From NCBI GenBank assembly GCA_036399055.1, contig DASWNX010000030.1, positions 186,001 through 250,000 of the forward strand: a stretch of DNA of 64,000 bases. Direction: 5' to 3'. The notes below the pieces were generated by a model. That model did not search any database. It saw only the letters and a list, made by a program, of their open reading frames with translations, and was not told where the DNA came from. The DNA is from Jatrophihabitans sp. (GTDB taxonomy: Bacteria > Actinomycetota > Actinomycetes > Mycobacteriales > Jatrophihabitantaceae). A program made the position numbers and the translations under genes. This document shows positions 27,871-36,802 of the stretch, piece after piece; the stretch's first letter is position 1, and every line of letters starts with the position of its first letter.

Positions 27871-29769
27871 ATGTCCGACCACAGCGCTGCCCAAATCGGC
27901 AACGACACCATCCGTTCCTCGATCCGCAACGTCGCGATCGTCGCCCACGTCGACCACGGCAAGACCACTCTGGTCGATGCGATGTTGTGGCAGTCCGGCG
28001 CCTTCGGGGCGCACGAGCACATCGACGAGCGGGCGATGGACTCCAACGACCTCGAGCGCGAGAAGGGCATCACGATCCTCGCGAAGAACACCGCGGTGAA
28101 CTACGTCTCGCCCGAGGGCGAGAAGATGATCATCAACATCATCGACACCCCTGGCCACGCCGACTTCGGTGGCGAGGTGGAGCGCGGCCTGTCCATGGTG
28201 GACGGCATCGTGCTGCTGGTCGACGCCTCCGAGGGCCCGTTGCCGCAGACCCGGTTCGTGCTGCGCAAGGCACTGGACGCCAAGCTGCCGGTGATCCTGG
28301 TGATCAACAAGGTGGACCGTCCGGACAGCCGGATCGCCGAGGTGATCGACGAGACCTACGAGCTGTTCCTGGATCTCGACGCGACCGAGGACCAGATCGA
28401 CTTTCCGATCGTCTACGCCTGCGCTCGGGACGGCAAGGCTTCACTGGACCGGCCGGAGGACGGCACGGTGCCCAAGTCCGACGACCTCCAGCCGCTGTTC
28501 TCCACCATCCTCAACACCATCCCCGCCCCGGCCTACCGGGCCGGGGCCCCGCTGCAGGCGCACGTCACCAACCTCGACGCCTCGCCGTTCCTGGGCCGGA
28601 TCGCGCTGTGCCGGGTGTTCCAGGGCACCATCCGCAAGGGTCAGCAGGTGGCCTGGTGCCGCCATGACGGCACCATCCAGCAGGTCAAGATCACCGAGTT
28701 GCTGATGACCGAGGCGCTGGAGCGCAAGCCGGCCGAGAGCGCGGGGCCCGGGGACATCATCGCGATCGCCGGCATTCCCGAGATCATGATCGGTGACACC
28801 CTGGCGGATCTGGAGGACCCGGTTCCGCTGCCGCTGATCACCGTCGACGAGCCCGCCATCTCGATGACCATCGGCACCAACACCTCGCCGCTGGCCGGCC
28901 GGGTCAAGGGGTCGAAGGTCACCGCCCGGCTGGTCAAGGACCGGCTGGACCGCGAGCTGGTCGGCAACGTCTCGCTGCGGATCCTGCCGACCGAGCGCCC
29001 GGACGCCTGGGAGGTGCAGGGACGCGGCGAGCTGGCGCTGGCCATCCTGGTGGAGCAGATGCGCCGGGAGGGCTTCGAGCTGACCGTCGGCAAGCCCCAG
29101 GTGGTCACCAAGGTCATCAACGGCAAGGTGCACGAGCCGGTCGAGCGGCTGACGGTGGACGCTCCGGAGGAGTACCTGGGCGCCATCACCCAGCTGCTGG
29201 CGGTGCGCAAGGGCCGCATGGAGACCATGACCAACCACGGCACCGGCTGGGTGCGGATGGAGTTCCTGGTGCCCTCGCGGGGGCTGATCGGCTTCCGCAC
29301 CGAGTTCCTCACCGACACCCGCGGCACCGGCATAGTGCACCACGTCTTCGAGAAGTACGAGCCGTGGTTCGGTGAGCTGCGCACTCGCGGCTCGGGCTCG
29401 CTGGTGGCCGACCGGGCCGGGGTCGCCACCCCGTTCGCCATGATCAACCTGCAGGAGCGCGGCACGCTGTTCGTCGAGCCGACCACTGAGGTGTACGAGG
29501 GCATGCTGGTCGGGGAGAACTCCCGCTCCGACGACATGGACGTCAACATCACCAAGGAGAAGAAGCTCACCAACATGCGCCAGTCGTCCTCGGATGAGTT
29601 CCAGCACCTGGTGCCGCCGCGCCGGCTGTCGCTGGAGCAGTCCCTGGAGTTCTGCCGCGAGGACGAGTGCGTCGAGGTCACCCCGGAGACGGTGCGGATA
29701 CGAAAGGTGATCCTGTCCCAGCAGGAACGCCAGCGTCAGCGCGGCAACCGCTTCAAAGCCGGCCAGTAG
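27871..29769 (+). CDS. typA: Translational GTPase TypA/BipA
   Basis: The product is 632 residues. GTPase motifs [20 protein letters not shown] and INKVDRPD are intact. EF-G-like domains III and V and the TypA C-terminal domain ([10 protein letters not shown], then [16 protein letters not shown]) follow. It binds ribosomes during stress and assembly. ATG 27871 follows a GAGAGAAGAG purine run; the frame is open upstream to 27784 without conserved sequence. Confidence 0.96.
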   Translation: MSDHSAAQIGNDTIRSSIRNVAIVAHVDHGKTTLVDAMLWQSGAFGAHEHIDERAMDSNDLEREKGITILAKNTAVNYVSPEGEKMIINIIDTPGHADFGGEVERGLSMVDGIVLLVDASEGPLPQTRFVLRKALDAKLPVILVINKVDRPDSRIAEVIDETYELFLDLDATEDQIDFPIVYACARDGKASLDRPEDGTVPKSDDLQPLFSTILNTIPAPAYRAGAPLQAHVTNLDASPFLGRIALCRVFQGTIRKGQQVAWCRHDGTIQQVKITELLMTEALERKPAESAGPGDIIAIAGIPEIMIGDTLADLEDPVPLPLITVDEPAISMTIGTNTSPLAGRVKGSKVTARLVKDRLDRELVGNVSLRILPTERPDAWEVQGRGELALAILVEQMRREGFELTVGKPQVVTKVINGKVHEPVERLTVDAPEEYLGAITQLLAVRKGRMETMTNHGTGWVRMEFLVPSRGLIGFRTEFLTDTRGTGIVHHVFEKYEPWFGELRTRGSGSLVADRAGVATPFAMINLQERGTLFVEPTTEVYEGMLVGENSRSDDMDVNITKEKKLTNMRQSSSDEFQHLVPPRRLSLEQSLEFCREDECVEVTPETVRIRKVILSQQERQRQRGNRFKAGQ

Positions 29770-29785
29770 CCGCCGCTGTTGGCCA

Positions 29786-29842
29786 TTGTGCGGCCTGAAA
29801 CCGCGGATCCCGTGCTCAACGCCGCGGATTCAGGCCGCACAA
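29786..29842. terminator. 14-bp perfect inverted repeat between convergent genes
   Basis: Left arm 29786-29799 and right arm 29829-29842 are exact reverse complements, enclosing a 29-base loop with two CCGCGG sites that can also pair. It lies after typA, and the stop codon of the opposite-strand remnant is inside the right arm. A bidirectional terminator is likely. Confidence 0.6.
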
Positions 29843-30225
29843 ACGTTCGCGGGGATACCGGCTGACCGGAGCTGGCCGGCCCGGTGAAAGGCCCTGAGCA
29901 GAGTCGCCCGTAAGAGAGCCGGACGACGGGCTTCAGACCATCCCCAGCGGGCGAGGACCACTCCGCGATCAGTCAGAGCCTCCTGCCGGCGTTTCTCTCG
30001 CCAGAGCTCCTGATCGGTGTACTTCTCGCGACCGTCCGCCTCGCCCACTACCCCGAGGTCCGGCCAGTAGAAGTCGACGCGGGTCAGAAAGCGGCCGTCG
30101 GTGGAGAACAACTCGGCCTGAGTGCGCGGCAACTCGCCCCATGCGCTCATCCCCAGCCGGCTGATCGTCTCCAGCGGGGACTCGCTGCTGCCGTCGGCGA
30201 GTTCGATCAGTCGCCGGGCTGGCAG
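29830..30225 (-). pseudogene. C-terminal remnant of an AbiEi/DUF559-like endonuclease-fold protein
   Basis: About 130 codons read ARRLIELADGSSESPLETISRLG, RVDFYWPDLGVVGEADGREKY and REKRRQEALTDRGVVLARW. This is the typical C-terminal nuclease-like domain of actinobacterial AbiEi-type proteins. The N-terminal wing and any start codon are missing; the frame simply begins next to the upstream gene's stop at 30227. The internal ATG at 30150 is inside the conserved domain, so it is unlikely to be a real start. No partner toxin is seen. Confidence 0.6.
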
Positions 30226-30226
30226 G

Positions 30227-30880
30227 CTAGAGGTCAGGGCCTTGAGCGCGGAGCTTGTCCACCTCGGACATCGCCTGGCGCAGACTGGCGAGCCATTCGT
30301 CGGCGTGCTGGCCGACCAGGCTCACCGCCCAGGACAACGCCTCTGATCTCGACCGGGCGACGCCGGCGTCGACCAGGGTGTCGAGCACCTGGCGTTCAGG
30401 CTGGCGCAATCGGGTCATCACCGGAATCGACAGATGGGTGAACAGCACCCGGGTGTCACCGAGCTGAGCCCCCCACGCGACCTTGCGGCCATAGCGGGCC
30501 TCTGCCTCAGCCGCGATCTTCATCCGTTCGGCTCGGGTGTCCTCCCGGAACCGGCTGATCCGGCCGGCCGCTGCGGCGGCGCTCTGGGCCTGCGACGCCT
30601 CGGCGCTGACCGGCGGCAGCTCGCCGGTCACGATGATCTCCTCACGGTCCACGCTGACCGAGGCCGCGCCGACGAACCAGTCCGAGGGCAACCGGCCGGT
30701 GAACCAGCCTGCCGCGTCATCGGCAGGCGGCAACTCGGCTTGCTGCCATCCCCCGGGCCGGGCGGAGCCACCGCCGCCACGCCGTGGCCCGCGCCGGCCG
30801 CGGCCGAACCCCGGCCCCCCGGCCTCGGGTCCCGCGCCCTCAAATCCTGTCCTGCGAGCCTCTTCTTCATCTGAACTCAT
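30227..30880 (-). CDS. Protein with Arg/Gly-rich N-terminus and RHH-like segment
   Basis: The product is 217 residues. The first ~45 residues are acidic then Arg/Gly-rich (GFGRGRRGPRRGGGG). The C-terminal part, SIPVMTRLRQPERQVLDTL then SRSEALSWAVSLV, looks like a ribbon-helix-helix strand plus two helices, followed by a helix with VDKLR. AGGAGG lies four bases before ATG 30880. A 9-bp inverted repeat sits 28 bp upstream. A DNA-binding autoregulator is inferred; the family is conserved in actinobacteria but I know no assigned function. Confidence 0.68.
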   Translation of the reverse strand: MSSDEEEARRTGFEGAGPEAGGPGFGRGRRGPRRGGGGSARPGGWQQAELPPADDAAGWFTGRLPSDWFVGAASVSVDREEIIVTGELPPVSAEASQAQSAAAAAGRISRFREDTRAERMKIAAEAEARYGRKVAWGAQLGDTRVLFTHLSIPVMTRLRQPERQVLDTLVDAGVARSRSEALSWAVSLVGQHADEWLASLRQAMSEVDKLRAQGPDL

Positions 30881-30907
30881 GACGCCTCCTGATTACCGCC
30901 CATCTGG

Positions 30908-30929
30908 AATTACATGATTACATGTAATT
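30908..30929 (-). promoter_or_regulatory. Palindromic operator-like site upstream of the RHH-like gene
   Basis: AATTACATG and CATGTAATT form 9-bp arms around ATTA. The same stretch contains two direct ATTACATG repeats and the 12-bp palindrome ATTACATGTAAT (30917-30928). On the minus strand TTGCCG and TAATCA, 17 bases apart, could be the -35 and -10, so the site overlaps the promoter. Confidence 0.6.
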
Positions 30930-31075
30930 TCTGGGCACGGCAAGGCACGTCGAAATGACCTCTGCCTACCCGGCTTCGATTCCCTTATATACGATTCGTT
31001 CTACCCCTAGCGGGTGGTGAAAGCCGTCGCCAGATTGGCTCGGCTGTCAGGGACAGGATCGGGGATGATGGTCCG

Positions 31076-31840
31076 ATGATGGTTGCCGCGATCCAACACG
31101 ACATCGTCTGGGAAGACGGCCCAGCCACCCAGGCCCGGCTCGAACCGCTGATCGCGCAGGCCGCCTCCGGCGGCGCCCGGCTGATCGCGGTGTCGGAGAT
31201 GTATGCCACCGGCTTCTCGATGCGGCAGGAGCGTGTCGCTGAGCAGCCCGGTGGGCCCAACGAGCGCTTTCTCATCGAGCAGGCCCAGCGGCACAACACG
31301 TGGCTGATCGGCTCGATCGCCCAGTGGGCCGGGCCTGAGGGTGACACTCTGGCTGCCAACGTCGCGGTCCTCGCCGGGCCTGAGGGCGAGGTCTTTCGCT
31401 ACGACAAGATGCATCCGTTCACCTATGCCGGCGAGCACGAGCACTACCGGGCCGGCAAGGATTTCCTGACCGTCGACGTCGAAGGACTGCGTGTCAGCGT
31501 CTTCATCTGCTACGACCTCCGGTTCGCCGACGAGTTCTGGGCAGTGGCCGATGACACCGATCTCTACATCGTGCTGGCGAACTGGCCGGAGCCGCGCCGC
31601 GAGCACTGGCGGACGCTGCTGCGGGCCCGGGCCATCGAGAACCAGGCCTACGTGCTGGGCTGCAACCGGGTGGGTCAGGCCGACAAGCTGAATTACCTGG
31701 GTGACTCGGCGATCATCGATCCGATGGGCCAGGCCCTCGTCGAGGCCAGCCGCGCCGAGACCGTGCTGATGGTCGACGTGGACCCGGCGCAGGTGCGGCA
31801 GGTCCGCGAGCGCTTTCCGTTCCTGGCCGACCGCCGGTGA
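31076..31840 (+). CDS. Carbon-nitrogen hydrolase (nitrilase superfamily, omega-amidase-like)
   Basis: The product is 254 residues. The Glu-Lys-Cys triad is visible: Glu41 (SEMYATGF), Lys111 (RYDKMHPF) and Cys145 (FICYDLRF). Layout and length resemble YafV/NIT2-type omega-amidases that hydrolyse 2-oxo-amides, but the substrate is not proven. The start is one of two adjacent ATGs (31076 or 31079). A TATATA hexamer at ~30988 may be its -10. Confidence 0.9.
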   Translation: MMVAAIQHDIVWEDGPATQARLEPLIAQAASGGARLIAVSEMYATGFSMRQERVAEQPGGPNERFLIEQAQRHNTWLIGSIAQWAGPEGDTLAANVAVLAGPEGEVFRYDKMHPFTYAGEHEHYRAGKDFLTVDVEGLRVSVFICYDLRFADEFWAVADDTDLYIVLANWPEPRREHWRTLLRARAIENQAYVLGCNRVGQADKLNYLGDSAIIDPMGQALVEASRAETVLMVDVDPAQVRQVRERFPFLADRR

Positions 31841-31892
31841 CCAGGCAGGCGAGGGCTCAGGCGCCGTCGAGCGCAGCGGCGGCGCGCGCTTG

Positions 31893-32522
31893 GTGAGACG
31901 GCGCCGGGCTCCGGCCGCGGGCCGGGTCCTGCGGGTGGCCGAGCTTATCGACGCTGACGCTGACGAGGTGCGCCGGCTGACGGCACGACTGCCCGCCCGG
32001 GTCAGCGCCTCGATCGCCGAGCTGTCAGCGGGCACCCTGCTCACCTTGGAGGCCCGGTTGCCGTGGTGGGACCGCCGGCGCCGTGCCGGAGTGCTGGACG
32101 CCCTGGAGCGGACGCTGCGCGCCATCGAACAGCAGGCGCACCGGCGGACGGTGGTGGCGGCGGCGCTGATCTGCGGGTCCAGGCTGCTCATCGCTCAGCG
32201 TGCGCACCCGCCGGCTCTTGCCGGGCAGTGGGAGTTCCCAGGAGGCAAGGTCGAGCGGGGTGAGACGGCCCGAGCCGCCTTGGTCCGCGAATGCGGAGAA
32301 GAGTTAGGCTGCCAGGTTGTGATCGGCCAGGAGATCGGGCGGCAGTCGCTGGACGACGGCGCCTTGTTCATCCTCTTTGAAGCCGCCCTCGCGCCGGGGT
32401 CGCCGCAACCGACGGCTCTGGAGCACCGCCAGGTTCGCTGGGCCGAAGCCGCTGAGCTGGCCGACTTGGAGTGGGTCACGACAAACCGTAGATACGTGAC
32501 TGACGTGACAGGACGGTTATAG
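31893..32522 (+). CDS. NUDIX hydrolase (MutT-like) with N-terminal extension
   Basis: The product is 209 residues. The Nudix box is complete at 117-139 (GGKVERGET, then RECGEELG). The preceding strand ALICGSRLLIAQR and WEFPGGK fit MutT/8-oxo-dGTP diphosphatase-type enzymes. The first ~80 residues form an extra helical region that I do not recognise. GTG 31893 follows a TTG one codon earlier; either may be used. Confidence 0.85.
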   Translation: MRRRRAPAAGRVLRVAELIDADADEVRRLTARLPARVSASIAELSAGTLLTLEARLPWWDRRRRAGVLDALERTLRAIEQQAHRRTVVAAALICGSRLLIAQRAHPPALAGQWEFPGGKVERGETARAALVRECGEELGCQVVIGQEIGRQSLDDGALFILFEAALAPGSPQPTALEHRQVRWAEAAELADLEWVTTNRRYVTDVTGRL

Positions 32523-32611
32523 ATGTCGACTACAGTCGGCGGCGCTTGCAGTGCGGCGGTGCGCGCCGTGCGTGCCCTAGATGGAATTGATACCCGCTCA
32601 GGGGTGGACAG

Positions 32612-33589
32612 ATGTTGAAGTTCATTGCTCGCCGGTTCGTGAACTACCTGGTGCTGGTGTTCATCGCGACTAGCCTGGCCTACATCCTCGGTTCACTCAC
32701 CCTGGATCCACGGGCGCGTTACGAGGGCCGCAACCCGCCCATCTCGGAGGCGTCGCTGCGCTCGACCCTGCAGGAGCGCAACGCCGACCCCACCACGCCG
32801 GTGCTCAAGCGTTACGGCACCTGGATCAGCGGTGTGGTGCAGGGCGACTTCGGCAAGCAGATCGTCGGTGAGACCCAGGTCGTCGACGAGATCAAGCGCA
32901 GAGCAGGGGTGAGCCTGCGGCTGTTGCTGCTGGGCACCGTCTTCGGGGCGGTCGGCGGGGTCCTGGTCGGGGTGCTGGGCGCGGTCCGGCAACGAAAACC
33001 GGTGGACATCGGCTCGACGGTGGCCTCTTACATTTTGCTGGCCTCGCCGACCGTCGTGGTGATCGTCGTCGTCCAGACCATCTTCGTGTGGATCTACCAC
33101 CAGGGCGGTCCGCTGTTCCCCGCCACCGGCGAGTACAACTCCAACCTCGAGGGGCTGGAGTACTGGACCGACCGCGCCAGACGCCTGGTGATGCCGACCA
33201 TGGTGCTGGCTGGCTTCGGCATCTCCTTCTTCAGCAGGTACCAGCGCAGCGCGATGCTCGACGTGCTGGGCAGCGACTTCCTGCGAACCGCCCGGGCCAA
33301 GGGGCTCACCCGGCAACAGGCGCTGTTCAAGCACGGCGTGCGGACCGCCCTGATCCCGATCGTGACCTTCTTCGCGTACTCCTTCGGGCTGCTGCTCACC
33401 GGCGCGACCTTCACCGAGAAGCTGTTCGGCTGGCACGGGATGGGGGAGTACCTGATCAGCTCGGTGCAGTCGCACGACGTGAACGCGGTCGCGGCGGTCG
33501 CCTGCTTCACGGCGGTGCTCGTGCTGTTCTCCGGCCTGCTGGCCGACATCCTCTACGCGGCCCTCGATCCGCGCGTCCGGTCCAAGTAG
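32612..33589 (+). CDS. Peptide-type ABC transporter permease, set 1 (DppB-like)
   Basis: The product is 325 residues. There is one N-terminal transmembrane helix, a ~75-residue external segment, then five helices. The EAA coupling loop is LRTARAKGLTRQQALFKHGVR (residues ~226-246). It heads the first of two peptide/nickel-type operons: permease, permease, double ATPase, then the binding protein after a gap. The EAA loop docks on the ATPase. Substrate is inferred to be oligopeptides. 32523-32611 carries no gene. Confidence 0.92.
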   Translation: MLKFIARRFVNYLVLVFIATSLAYILGSLTLDPRARYEGRNPPISEASLRSTLQERNADPTTPVLKRYGTWISGVVQGDFGKQIVGETQVVDEIKRRAGVSLRLLLLGTVFGAVGGVLVGVLGAVRQRKPVDIGSTVASYILLASPTVVVIVVVQTIFVWIYHQGGPLFPATGEYNSNLEGLEYWTDRARRLVMPTMVLAGFGISFFSRYQRSAMLDVLGSDFLRTARAKGLTRQQALFKHGVRTALIPIVTFFAYSFGLLLTGATFTEKLFGWHGMGEYLISSVQSHDVNAVAAVACFTAVLVLFSGLLADILYAALDPRVRSK

Positions 33590-33600
33590 GAGGTGCGTAG

Positions 33601-34545
33601 ATGTCGATGTCACCGCAGGAGATCTTCGAGGTCGCCCCACCGGCGTCCTCAGACCCTGACGCCACCAACCAGCATGTGGAGGGCAACGAGTCCCTGACCC
33701 GTGGCCGGCTGATCCTGAAGAGGTTCCTCCGGCAGAAGTCGGGGCTGGCAGCGTTGCTGGTGCTCGTGCTCATCTTCCTGCTGGCCTACGTCGGCCCCTA
33801 CTTCACGCAGTGGAAGTTCGACGACTTCGACCAGGCCGGCATCCTCGCCAGCCCGGGCGGCACCCACTTCTTCGGCGTCGACGAGGTCGGGCGCGACGTC
33901 TACGCCCGCACCCTGAAGGGCCTGCAGAAGTCGTTGGTGATCGGCCTGGTGGCAGCCCTGGTGACCACCACCATCGCCGCCATCGCCGGCTCGCTGGCCG
34001 GTTACTTCGGCAAGTACATCGATATGACAGTGGTGTGGATCATCGACCTGCTGCTGGTGTTGCCCGGGTTCCTGATCCTGGCGATCCTGAGCCCGGTGCT
34101 GTCCGGCAAGAGCTGGCTGTGGCTGGTGCTGCTGCTCTCGCTCTTCGGCTGGATGGTCACCGGCCGGGTGGTCCGGGGCATGGCGATGAGCCTGCGCGAA
34201 CGCGACTACGTGCACGCCGCCAGGTTCATGGGGGTGCCGCCGCTGACCATCATCCGCCGGCACCTGCTGCCCAACATGGCCTCCCTGCTCATCGTCGACG
34301 TCACCATCAACGTCGGCGGCACCATCCTGGCCGAGACCGGCCTGAGCTTCTTCGGCTTCGGCGTGCAGCCGCCGGACGTCTCGCTCGGGACCGTGCTCAG
34401 CGACGCCCAGCCGCTGGCCACCACCTACCCCCACGTGTTCATGTTCGGCGCCGGACTGCTGGTGCTCACGGTGCTCTGCGTGAGCGTCATCGGTGATGCC
34501 CTTCGCGACGCCATCGACCCATCATCAGGATCGAGCAGACTGTGA
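33601..34545 (+). CDS. Peptide-type ABC transporter permease, set 1 (DppC-like)
   Basis: The product is 314 residues. A cytosolic N-terminus and OppC-N helix (about 47-63) precede five membrane helices. EAA loop: YVHAARFMGVPPLTIIRRHL. GGAGG, which overlaps the end of the upstream permease gene, precedes ATG 33601. The stop overlaps the next start in a GTGA junction, so this is translationally coupled. Confidence 0.92.
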   Translation: MSMSPQEIFEVAPPASSDPDATNQHVEGNESLTRGRLILKRFLRQKSGLAALLVLVLIFLLAYVGPYFTQWKFDDFDQAGILASPGGTHFFGVDEVGRDVYARTLKGLQKSLVIGLVAALVTTTIAAIAGSLAGYFGKYIDMTVVWIIDLLLVLPGFLILAILSPVLSGKSWLWLVLLLSLFGWMVTGRVVRGMAMSLRERDYVHAARFMGVPPLTIIRRHLLPNMASLLIVDVTINVGGTILAETGLSFFGFGVQPPDVSLGTVLSDAQPLATTYPHVFMFGAGLLVLTVLCVSVIGDALRDAIDPSSGSSRL

Positions 34546-36620
34546 CTCTCGCCAAAGCCCCCCTCTTGCAGGTCTCAGACCTCACCGTCAGCTTCGGCAG
34601 CGAGGCCGGCCCGGTCCGGGCCGTCCGCGGCGTCTCCTACACGGTGCAGGCGGGTGAGACGCTGGCGATCGTGGGAGAGTCCGGCTCCGGCAAGTCGGTC
34701 AGCTCGCTGGCCGTGATGGGCCTGCTCCCGGCCAACGCCGCCGTCACCGGCTCGATCAAGTTCCAGGGCACCGAGCTGCTCGGCCTCGGCGACAAGAGGC
34801 TGTCCAAGCTTCGTGGCTCGGGCATCTCGATGGTGTTCCAGGACCCGCTGTCGGCTTTGACGCCGGTCTACACGATCGGTGACCAGATCGCCGAGGCGGT
34901 GCGCATCCACCAGGACGTGTCCAAGTCCCAGGCCCACGCGCGGGCCGTGGAGCTGCTGGACCTGGTGGGCATCCCGAACGCGCGGCTGCGGGCGAGCTCG
35001 TTTCCGCACGAGTTCTCCGGCGGCATGCGCCAGCGCGCGATGATCGCGATGGCCATCGCCAACGACCCCGACCTCATCATCGCCGACGAGCCGACGACCG
35101 CGCTGGACGTCACGATCCAGGCCCAGATCCTCGACGTGCTGCGCAAGGCCAAGGAGGTCACCAACGCGGCCACCGTGCTGATCACCCACGACCTCGGAGT
35201 GGTCGCCGGCTTCGCCGACCGGGTGATGGTGATGTACGCCGGCAAGGCAGTCGAGCTGGCCAGTGTCGATGACGTCTTCTACCACCCGCGGATGCCCTAC
35301 ACCATGGGCCTGCTGGGCTCCATCCCGCGGATGGACGTGGAGGAGAAGGAGCCGCTGATCCCGATCGAGGGCACTCCGCCCTCGCTGGTGAACCTGCCCA
35401 CCGGGTGCCCGTTCGAGCCACGGTGCCCCATCTCGGTCGAGCTGTGCCGTACCACCGAGCCGCCGCTGGCCGAGACCGACCGGCCGGTCCATCAGGCCGC
35501 CTGCCACCGAAGCCTGGAGATCGCCCAACGCCAGTGGAGCGCCGCTGACGTGTTCGAGCGCCCGGAGCTGCCGGTCGAGGACGCCTCCCTGCCCTCGGCG
35601 CGCGAGGACCGGGAGGTGGTGCTGACGCTGGATGACCTGCACCGGGCATTCCCGATCCGCAAGGGCGCGGTGATCCGCCGGACGATCGGCAGCGTGCGGG
35701 CGGTGGACGGGGTGTCCCTGGAGATCAGGCAGGGGGAGACCCTGGGTCTGGTGGGCGAGTCAGGGTGCGGCAAGACCACCACCATCATGGAGATCATGAA
35801 CCTGCTCAAGCCGCAGCAGGGCAAGATCGTGGTGCTGGGCAAGCAGACCGACAACCTCAAGGGCGCTGAACGCCGCAAGATGCGCGCCGAGCTGTCCATC
35901 GTCTTCCAGGACCCGATGGCCTCGTTGGATCCGCGGATGCCGATCGGTGACATCCTCGCCGAGCCGATGTGGGTGCAGAAGGTCCCCGAGGACAAGATCA
36001 AGGCCCGCAGCGCGGAGCTGCTGAAGATGGTCGGGCTCTCGCCCGAGCATGCCAGCCGGTACCCGGCCGAGTTCTCCGGTGGCCAGCGGCAACGGATCGG
36101 CATCGCCCGGGCGCTGGCCCTGGACCCCAAGGTGATCGTGCTGGACGAGCCGGTCTCGGCGCTGGACGTCTCGATCCAGGCCGGCGTCATCAACCTGCTG
36201 GACGAGCTCAAGGTCAAGATGGGGTTGAGCTACCTGTTCGTGGCCCACGACCTGTCGGTGGTTCGCCATATCGCCGACCGGGTGGCGGTGATGTACCTGG
36301 GCCGGATCGTCGAGATCGGCGTCACCCGCGAGATCTTCGCCGCGCCCTCGCACCCCTACACCCAGGCGCTGCTGTCGGCGATCCCGTTGCCGGACCCGGT
36401 CAAGGAGCGGGGCCGCAAGCGAATCCTGCTCACCGGCGACCTGCCGAGCCCCGCCGACGTGCCCAGCGGATGCCGGTTCTCAAGCCGCTGCTTCGTCTTC
36501 GCCGAGCAGCTCAACGCCGAGGAACGCGCCACCTGCAAGGGCGTGGACCCTGGGCTCTACGAGCTTGGCGGCGACCATCGGGCGGCCTGTCATTTCGCCA
36601 AGGTCCGCCAGGTCGTGTGA
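34542..36620 (+). CDS. Fused double ATP-binding subunit of peptide-type ABC transporter, set 1 (DppD-DppF)
   Basis: The product is 692 residues with two complete nucleotide-binding domains in one chain. First half: GESGSGKSV, signature FSGGMRQRAM and DEPTTALD. Second half: [19 protein letters not shown] and DEPVSALD. Each ends in the Cys-containing oligopeptide-transporter extension (CPFEPRCP and CRFSSRC). Most systems encode these as two genes, as set 2 here does. The fusion forces a 1:1 heterodimer. Confidence 0.94.
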   Translation: MTLAKAPLLQVSDLTVSFGSEAGPVRAVRGVSYTVQAGETLAIVGESGSGKSVSSLAVMGLLPANAAVTGSIKFQGTELLGLGDKRLSKLRGSGISMVFQDPLSALTPVYTIGDQIAEAVRIHQDVSKSQAHARAVELLDLVGIPNARLRASSFPHEFSGGMRQRAMIAMAIANDPDLIIADEPTTALDVTIQAQILDVLRKAKEVTNAATVLITHDLGVVAGFADRVMVMYAGKAVELASVDDVFYHPRMPYTMGLLGSIPRMDVEEKEPLIPIEGTPPSLVNLPTGCPFEPRCPISVELCRTTEPPLAETDRPVHQAACHRSLEIAQRQWSAADVFERPELPVEDASLPSAREDREVVLTLDDLHRAFPIRKGAVIRRTIGSVRAVDGVSLEIRQGETLGLVGESGCGKTTTIMEIMNLLKPQQGKIVVLGKQTDNLKGAERRKMRAELSIVFQDPMASLDPRMPIGDILAEPMWVQKVPEDKIKARSAELLKMVGLSPEHASRYPAEFSGGQRQRIGIARALALDPKVIVLDEPVSALDVSIQAGVINLLDELKVKMGLSYLFVAHDLSVVRHIADRVAVMYLGRIVEIGVTREIFAAPSHPYTQALLSAIPLPDPVKERGRKRILLTGDLPSPADVPSGCRFSSRCFVFAEQLNAEERATCKGVDPGLYELGGDHRAACHFAKVRQVV

Positions 36621-36670
36621 CACCACTGCCGCGTGTCAGCAGTGTTTTCCAGGGTTCGGTTTCCTATCCG

Positions 36671-36682
36671 ATCGGTACCGAT
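36671..36682. promoter_or_regulatory. 12-bp perfect palindrome upstream of binding-protein gene 1
   Basis: ATCGGTACCGAT lies 120 bp before the binding-protein start, within the gap 36621-36802. A possible promoter (TGTCAA, then TAGTAAT at ~36756) lies downstream of it. It could be an operator. Confidence 0.35.
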
Positions 36683-36802
36683 TCGGCAACGACTCTAGCC
36701 GCGAGCGCTGCGAGTGCGTAGCAAGTACATGTCAACGCGTCATTTTTGGCTGCTTAGTAATCCCCCGTGCAGCAAGTTCTACATACTCCTGAGGAGGACA
36801 GT

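Noticed and set aside
29830..30150. Intact 106-codon gene starting at ATG 30150
   Set aside because: Recognisable domain sequence continues upstream of this ATG (SESPLETISRLG), so the ATG is internal to a truncated gene.
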